From positions 1 through 10,496 of the forward strand of contig JANMWN010000369.1 in the NCBI GenBank assembly GCA_031394045.1: a stretch of 10,496 bases of DNA. The letters run 5' to 3'. The notes under the pieces are model-generated. The model did no database searches and was not told where the DNA came from. It saw only the letters and a program-made list of their open reading frames with translations. The translations under genes and the position numbers were made by a program. Below, one piece after another: positions 7,145-10,496 of this stretch (its first letter is position 1; every line of letters begins with the position of its first letter). This DNA is from JANYIP01 sp031394045 (GTDB taxonomy: Bacteria > Actinomycetota > Actinomycetes > Prado026).

Positions 7145-7501
7145 TCAGTTCTCGGTCTTCTCGGGCTCGGGTACGGCCGGCGGCGTCATGGCAGCGGGGG
7201 GCGGGGTCACGGCGACCGGCGGGGCGTCTACCGGAACGACCGGAACGGCCTGAGCGGGCACTCCGGGCGCAGCGGTCGCGGCGGGCGGGGTCGCGGCGGG
7301 CGGCGCAACGATCTGCGCCGGCGTGGCGGGGGGCGCGGACTGGCCTTCCTCGTCGGTCATCAGGCCCTTGGTCTCGGCCTTGAAGATCCGCAGCGAGCGG
7401 CCCACGCCGCGGGCGACGTCGGGCAGCTTCTTGGACCCGAACAGCAGGATGACGACGAGAATCAGCAGGAGCGCTGCGGGACTGTCGAAAAGCTTGCCCA
7501 T
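7145..7501 (-). CDS. tatA: Twin-arginine translocase subunit TatA
   Basis: A 118-residue single-span protein that assembles into the pore-forming part of the Tat translocase with TatC. One membrane helix spans residues 8-21 (PAALLLILVVILLF), followed by the hinge FGSKKLPDVARG and an amphipathic helix to about residue 43, the standard TatA layout. The remaining residues, about 54-118, are almost all Pro, Ala and Val and must be disordered and cytoplasmic. The start is ATG 7501; GGAAGGGG lies 7 bases upstream. A -10-like TAGCAT (minus strand, 7531-7536) and a 10-base palindrome GGGACGTCCC (7518-7527) lie in the 40-base gap before it, so a private promoter is possible but no -35 was found. No tatB was seen in the window. 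Confidence 0.95.
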   Translation of the reverse strand: MGKLFDSPAALLLILVVILLFGSKKLPDVARGVGRSLRIFKAETKGLMTDEEGQSAPPATPAQIVAPPAATPPAATAAPGVPAQAVPVVPVDAPPVAVTPPPAAMTPPAVPEPEKTEN

Positions 7502-7541
7502 CGGTGGACCCCTTCCTGGGACGTCCCCCGATGCTACCTGG

Positions 7542-7874
7542 CTAGGAGCGGCCGACCGGCTGAACGTTGGCAGCGAGCGCGTCGTTGCCGTCGAGCCAGA
7601 GGGCGAAGTCCAGGAGGTCGTCGTACGTCAGGCGCGGGCCGCCCTTGGCCTCGAGCGCCTCGGACGGGATGTGCCACGGCTTGGCCACCACGCCACCGGA
7701 GATCAGCAGCGCCACGACCTCTTCGTCGGCCGGCTTCTTGACCTCGTCGGTGCACGTGGGGCAGTCGAAGGCGTAGGTGGACCACTCGGCGCGGCTGCAT
7801 ACCAGCAGGCGCAGCGCGCCCGGCTTGAGCTCGACATCCCCGCAGGTGGGGCACGTCGCACGGATCGTGGTCAT
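7542..7874 (-). CDS. Small four-cysteine zinc-ribbon-like protein, function unknown
   Basis: A 110-residue soluble protein beginning MTTIRATCPTCGDVELKPG. Two CPxC knuckles (C8/C11 and C38/C41, as CPTCGD and CPTCTD) are spaced like a short zinc ribbon, with a fifth Cys at 26. After it come a short acidic helix (KKPADEEVVALLISGG) and a C-terminal part with LTYDDLLDFALWLDG. I have the impression that similar hypothetical proteins are widespread in actinobacteria, but I know no assigned function. The start ATG 7874 is preceded by GGAAGGA 8 bases upstream. The gene lies 83 bases after pafC (7875-7957, rich in CCCGGG-like runs with no clear promoter or terminator) and 40 bases before tatA. It could be a nucleic-acid-binding accessory factor or a metal-binding structural protein; neither is shown. 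Confidence 0.85.
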   Translation of the reverse strand: MTTIRATCPTCGDVELKPGALRLLVCSRAEWSTYAFDCPTCTDEVKKPADEEVVALLISGGVVAKPWHIPSEALEAKGGPRLTYDDLLDFALWLDGNDALAANVQPVGRS

Positions 7875-7957
7875 TGCCTTGGTCCTTCCCGCCCTACCCG
7901 GCCTTACCCGGGCTGTACAAGAAGGAGTTCGGCAAACGCGAGGCCGACCTTGAACGG

Positions 7958-8917
7958 CTACTCGGCGTACAGGTCGAGGGCGTCCCTGGCGGCAGCAGCC
8001 ACCTCGACCGCGAGCTCGACCGGTTCGACCACGACAGCGGCGCCGCCGAGGCGCAGGGCCAGCCGCAGGACGAGCCGGGGGTCAGCGATCCGCATCGTCA
8101 CCCGGAGACCGCCGTCGGGCAGGTCCAGCACGGACTCGCAGGCGTAGTAGTCGGGGATCCAGCGCCCCCGCCCGTCGAGGTCGAGTACCACCACGGTGTC
8201 CTCGGGCGAGGGGTGGAACACGCTCGGCTCGTCACCCCGGGAGGCCTCGGGCGAGTCGGCGGCCGCGTCGAGCACAGCCACCTCCACGACCCGGTCGAAC
8301 CGGAACGTACGTACGGCCTCCGAGGCGTAGCAGTACCCCTCGAGGTAGGCGACGTCGTCGACCGTGACCACCCGGATCGGGTCGACGTCGCGCTCCCCCA
8401 CCTCGTCCCGGCTCGGCACCCAGTACTTGAGCCGGACCCGGCGGTGCCGGCTCAGCGCGTCGCGCAGCGCAGCGCCAGGACCTTCGCCGCCGCGGGCGGG
8501 GGCCTCGTCGCGACCGGCCGCCGGTCCGCTGGGGTCGACCGCGAGCCCGGCGGCGTCCTCGAGCTTGGCCAGGGCACTGTCGAGGGCCGCACGGTCCTGC
8601 AGGCCGGGGACGGCGGCCAGCGCCCGCAGTCCGACCAGGAGCGCGACCGCCTCGTCCGGCCGCAGCCGGAGCGGGCGGTCGATGCTGCCGGCGTCGATCA
8701 CCGAGATGCGGTCGGAGTCGAGGTAATCGATGTCGATGAAGACGTCCGGCTGACCTGGCAGCTCGCAGGTGAACGCCAGCCTCAGGTCCTTCTCGAGCTG
8801 GTCGGTCGTGATACCGAACGCGGCGGCGGCCTCGGTCTTGCTGATGCCAGGGTGCGCCTGCAGCCACGGGATCAGGCTGAGCAGCCGGGCCAGCTGGGCG
8901 CTGGCGCTGGTGCTCAT
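7958..8917 (-). CDS. pafC: WYL-domain transcription regulator PafC
   Basis: A 319-residue protein of the PafC type. An N-terminal winged helix (about 8-75, with HPGISKTEAAAAFGITTDQL as the helix-turn-helix) is followed by a linker, a WYL domain (about 149-215) and a C-terminal WCX-like extension (about 240-315). In mycobacteria PafC pairs with PafB to form a transcription activator of the LexA-independent DNA-damage response. The WYL sandwich may sense a nucleic-acid or nucleotide signal. The eponymous triplet is AYL here (residues 190-192, VAYLEGY), a replacement of the Trp, while the downstream FRFDRV (205-210) is kept. ATG 8917 overlaps the pafB stop as ATGA, which implies translational coupling and close to 1:1 synthesis. 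Confidence 0.93.
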   Translation of the reverse strand: MSTSASAQLARLLSLIPWLQAHPGISKTEAAAAFGITTDQLEKDLRLAFTCELPGQPDVFIDIDYLDSDRISVIDAGSIDRPLRLRPDEAVALLVGLRALAAVPGLQDRAALDSALAKLEDAAGLAVDPSGPAAGRDEAPARGGEGPGAALRDALSRHRRVRLKYWVPSRDEVGERDVDPIRVVTVDDVAYLEGYCYASEAVRTFRFDRVVEVAVLDAAADSPEASRGDEPSVFHPSPEDTVVVLDLDGRGRWIPDYYACESVLDLPDGGLRVTMRIADPRLVLRLALRLGGAAVVVEPVELAVEVAAAARDALDLYAE

Positions 8918-9903
8918 CCGCCCTCGCCCTCGTCGGCGGTCGACGCGTGGGACTTGGCCACGGCGGTCAACCGCTCGATCACGGCCGCACGCAGCTCGGC
9001 TGGGCCCTCGACGAGCACGGCGGCGCCGTACGAGGTGATCTCCTCGGCCAGCGCCCGGAAGTCGCGGTAGGTCACCGTGAGCAGGTCGGTGTTGTCGTCC
9101 CGACGCTCGATCGTGTCGGCTCTGCGGCGCAGGCCGTGCCCGGCGTTCGTACGTACGCTCAGCCGGGCCGTGGCCGTGGGGCCGGAGACGGCGAAGGTGC
9201 TGACCCGGCTGCGCAGGTCGGAGTCCGGCGGCACGTCGTAGCCCCCGGCGGCTCCGTCCGGCTGGACGGCGCCCTCGATCCGAGAGAGCCGGAACACGCG
9301 TACGGCGTCGCGATCGAGGTCGTGCCCCACGACGTACCAGCGGCCACGCTGCGAGACCACCCCCCAGGGCTGGAGGTGGCGGGCCATCGGCTCGGTGTCG
9401 CGGCTGGTGCGGTAGCCGAAGGTGACCGGCTGCCGGTGGGTGACCGCCGAGGTCAGCGGCTCGAACGCCGCCTCGCCGCCCGAGAGCCGCGGCTCGATCG
9501 CCGGCAGCTCGGCGGCGTCGACGTCGATGCCGTCGGCGCCGACCTTGAGCAGCGCCCTTGCCGCAGCCGACGCCGGCCCCTGCTCGCGCCAGACGCGGGC
9601 CGCCAGCGCGACGGCCGTCATCTCCTCGCGAGTCAGCCGCAGCGGCGGCAGGCCGTACGTGTCGCGGTCGATGCGGTAGCCGGGGTCGTCCTCGGGGCCG
9701 CCGACAGCGCTGGTCTCGAGCGGGATGCCGAGCTCGCGCAGCTCGTTCTTGTCACGCTCGAACATCCGCTCGAACGCGTCGACCGTCGGGCAGCCGAGGT
9801 AGTCGGGGATCGCCTGCCGGAGCTGGTCCTTGGTGACGTACCGGCGGCTCTGGGTCAGGCACAGGACCACCTGGAGCAGCCGCTCGGTCTTGGACTCAGC
9901 CAT
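8914..9903 (-). CDS. pafB: WYL-domain transcription regulator PafB
   Basis: A 329-residue partner of PafC. The N-terminus (KTERLLQVVLCLTQSRRYVT, residues 5-24) begins a winged helix-turn-helix ending near residue 85. It is followed by a helical linker, the WYL domain (about 147-215) with WYVVGHDLDR at 189-198 and VFRLSRI at 203-209, and a C-terminal WCX extension (about 240-315). In mycobacteria PafBC activates many DNA-repair genes during replication stress. The start is ATG 9903; AAGG lies 3 bases upstream. The gap to the FKBP gene is only 15 bases, so FKBP, pafB and pafC probably share a transcript. The gene name reflects linkage to pafA (Pup ligase); pafA itself is not in the window but would be expected further right. 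Confidence 0.93.
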   Translation of the reverse strand: MAESKTERLLQVVLCLTQSRRYVTKDQLRQAIPDYLGCPTVDAFERMFERDKNELRELGIPLETSAVGGPEDDPGYRIDRDTYGLPPLRLTREEMTAVALAARVWREQGPASAAARALLKVGADGIDVDAAELPAIEPRLSGGEAAFEPLTSAVTHRQPVTFGYRTSRDTEPMARHLQPWGVVSQRGRWYVVGHDLDRDAVRVFRLSRIEGAVQPDGAAGGYDVPPDSDLRSRVSTFAVSGPTATARLSVRTNAGHGLRRRADTIERRDDNTDLLTVTYRDFRALAEEITSYGAAVLVEGPAELRAAVIERLTAVAKSHASTADEGEGG

Positions 9904-9918
9904 GGACCTTGGGGGCGA

Positions 9919-10281
9919 TCAGCGGACGTCGAGCAGGTCGATGACGAACACCAGGGTGCGACCGGAGAGCCGGTGCCCGCCCCCTGTGGCGCCGTAGGCC
10001 AGGTGCGGCGGGCAGACCAGCTGACGCCGGCCGCCGACCTTCATCCCCGGGATGCCGTCCTGCCAGGCCTGGATCAGGCCCTTGAGCGGGAAGCGGATCG
10101 GCTCGCCGCGTCCCCACGAGGAGTCGAACTCGTCGCCGGACTCGAAGTCGACGCCGACGTAGTGCACGAGCACCTCGGCACCGGGGATCGCCTCCGCTCC
10201 GTCGCCGACCGTGACGTCCTTGATCTCGAGGTCGACGGGCGGCTCGCCACCCGGGAAGTCGATCTCAGGCTTCTCGCTCAC
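9919..10281 (-). CDS. FKBP-type peptidyl-prolyl cis-trans isomerase
   Basis: A 120-residue single-domain, cytoplasmic FKBP that would speed proline isomerisation during folding. Family residues are visible: VHYVGVDFESGDEFDSSW (39-56, with the conserved Tyr and Phe-Asp), GLIQAWQDGIPGMKVGG (68-84, with the pocket-floor Trp), HLAYG (93-97) and LVFVIDLLDV (110-119). No signal peptide is seen. I choose GTG 10281 (MSEKPEIDFPGGEP) because GAGGAG lies 6 bases upstream and because actinobacterial relatives I remember begin just before KPEIDFPGG. GTG 10299, with a weak site, would add 6 residues. It is the first gene of the pafB-pafC run inside the window. In relatives a second FKBP gene may lie upstream; nothing like it is readable before the right edge. 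Confidence 0.93.
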   Translation of the reverse strand: MSEKPEIDFPGGEPPVDLEIKDVTVGDGAEAIPGAEVLVHYVGVDFESGDEFDSSWGRGEPIRFPLKGLIQAWQDGIPGMKVGGRRQLVCPPHLAYGATGGGHRLSGRTLVFVIDLLDVR

Positions 10282-10287
10282 AACGCT

Positions 10288-10293
10288 CTCCTC
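10288..10293 (-). promoter_or_regulatory. Ribosome binding site of the FKBP gene
   Basis: The minus strand reads GAGGAG with 6 bases to GTG 10281. The site favours this start over GTG 10299, which lies upstream of it. Confidence 0.7.
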
Positions 10294-10318
10294 GCTCACC
10301 TGTTGGCTCTCTGGCTCT

Positions 10319-10354
10319 GCCGACGCTGCCGACGCTGCCGACGCTGCCGACGCT
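10319..10354. repeat. 9-base tandem repeat, four copies, upstream of the FKBP gene
   Basis: GCCGACGCT is repeated exactly four times, flanked by near copies (GCTCT before, GCCGGCTCA after). Read in the FKBP frame on the minus strand it would encode repeated Ala-Ala-Ser, but no start codon precedes it in that frame after the TAG at 10393-10395. It is therefore most simply a noncoding minisatellite in the leader, or part of a coding region broken by errors to its right. Confidence 0.85.
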
Positions 10355-10410
10355 GCCGGCTCAGCCGATGCGAACCCTGCTGCCGCGCAACGCTACCGGC
10401 TCCCCCGTCG

Positions 10411-10496
10411 ATTGTTTTTGATAGCAAGGGGCCAAAACCCCGGGGGCCGAGGTATAACAAAAAACCACCGGGGCGGGGGGGGCGATACACCCGGGG
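10411..10496. other. Homopolymer-rich right edge of unlike composition
   Basis: The last 86 bases carry T5 (10415-10419), A6 (10459-10464) and G8 (10475-10482) runs, and CCCCGGG at 10438-10444 with its inverse CCCGGGG at 10490-10496. Nothing similar occurs elsewhere in the window. No codon-like reading is convincing. It may be a poor-quality contig end or a short foldback artefact; a real regulatory region cannot be excluded. Confidence 0.5.

Noticed and set aside
7875..7957. Terminator or riboswitch between pafC and the zinc-ribbon gene
   Set aside because: The GC-rich CCCGG repeats give only short 4-5-base stems and no known leader motif was recognised.
7874..9070. A 398-codon plus-strand open frame with an SD-like AAGAAGGAG nearby
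   Set aside because: It overlaps pafC and part of pafB, shows no family motif, and its composition is that of an antisense shadow.
8285..9156. CGTACGTACG-like words in pafC (near 8305) and pafB (near 9149) as paired regulatory sites
   Set aside because: Both encode Val-Arg-Thr in frame with the preferred codons of this genome; coding use explains them.
10296..10490. A 64-codon minus-strand frame ending in Arg-Gln-Arg repeats
   Set aside because: The repeats come from the 9-base tandem DNA repeat, and the frame begins in the suspect homopolymer-rich edge; no homology recognised.
1..10496. PafBC-type promoter (TTGTC box plus spaced TAnnnT) within the window, for autoregulation
   Set aside because: TTGTC occurrences (for example near 4968, 6318 and 9746) are inside genes and lack a correctly spaced TAnnnT.

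Overview
The window is high-GC DNA (about 70 percent by eye) with GTG starts, short intergenic gaps and a gene order typical of actinobacteria. From memory of Mycobacterium tuberculosis, the block 5'-3' exonuclease (Rv2090), a membrane protein (Rv2091c), helY (Rv2092c), tatC (Rv2093c), tatA (Rv2094c), pafC (Rv2095c), pafB (Rv2096c) matches most of what is here in the same order and relative orientation. A diacylglycerol-kinase-like gene, a small zinc-ribbon gene and an acyl-ACP desaturase are added, and the Rv2091c position is changed. I infer an actinobacterium outside the mycobacteria, perhaps Nocardioidaceae or Propionibacteriales. No mobile element, tRNA, rRNA or CRISPR array was seen.

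Layout. The left edge (1-403, minus) is the 5' part of a small integral membrane protein that runs off the window. A 124-base divergent gap separates it from the plus-strand 5'-3' exonuclease (528-1490). All other genes are on the minus strand, so transcription runs right to left: FKBP prolyl isomerase (9919-10281), pafB and pafC (overlapping by 4 bases), a small four-cysteine protein, tatA, tatC, a diacylglycerol/lipid-kinase gene, helY, and the acyl-ACP desaturase. The desaturase meets the exonuclease tail to tail with a 4-base overlap.

How the genes fit together. The PafB/PafC pair are WYL-domain transcription activators known in mycobacteria for the LexA-independent DNA-damage response. 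The name comes from linkage to pafA, which would be expected beyond the right edge. TatA and TatC form the core of twin-arginine export. The lipid kinase and the desaturase both act on membrane lipids, while HelY and the exonuclease are nucleic-acid enzymes. Spacing from FKBP to pafC and from tatA to helY is tight (4-base overlap to 29 bases), which suggests one or two long operons. The gaps of 83 bases before the zinc-ribbon gene, 40 before tatA and 122 before the desaturase are places where extra promoters could sit.

The clearest regulatory signal is in the helY-desaturase gap: two 15-base copies placed head to tail, each holding an inverted repeat, look like a double operator for the desaturase. 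The right edge (10319-10496) holds a 9-base tandem repeat and then a homopolymer-rich stretch unlike the rest, possibly a poor-quality contig end. Overall this is mostly a conserved housekeeping neighbourhood. I found no clear new multi-gene system; the best leads are the desaturase operator and the uncharacterised zinc-ribbon protein.
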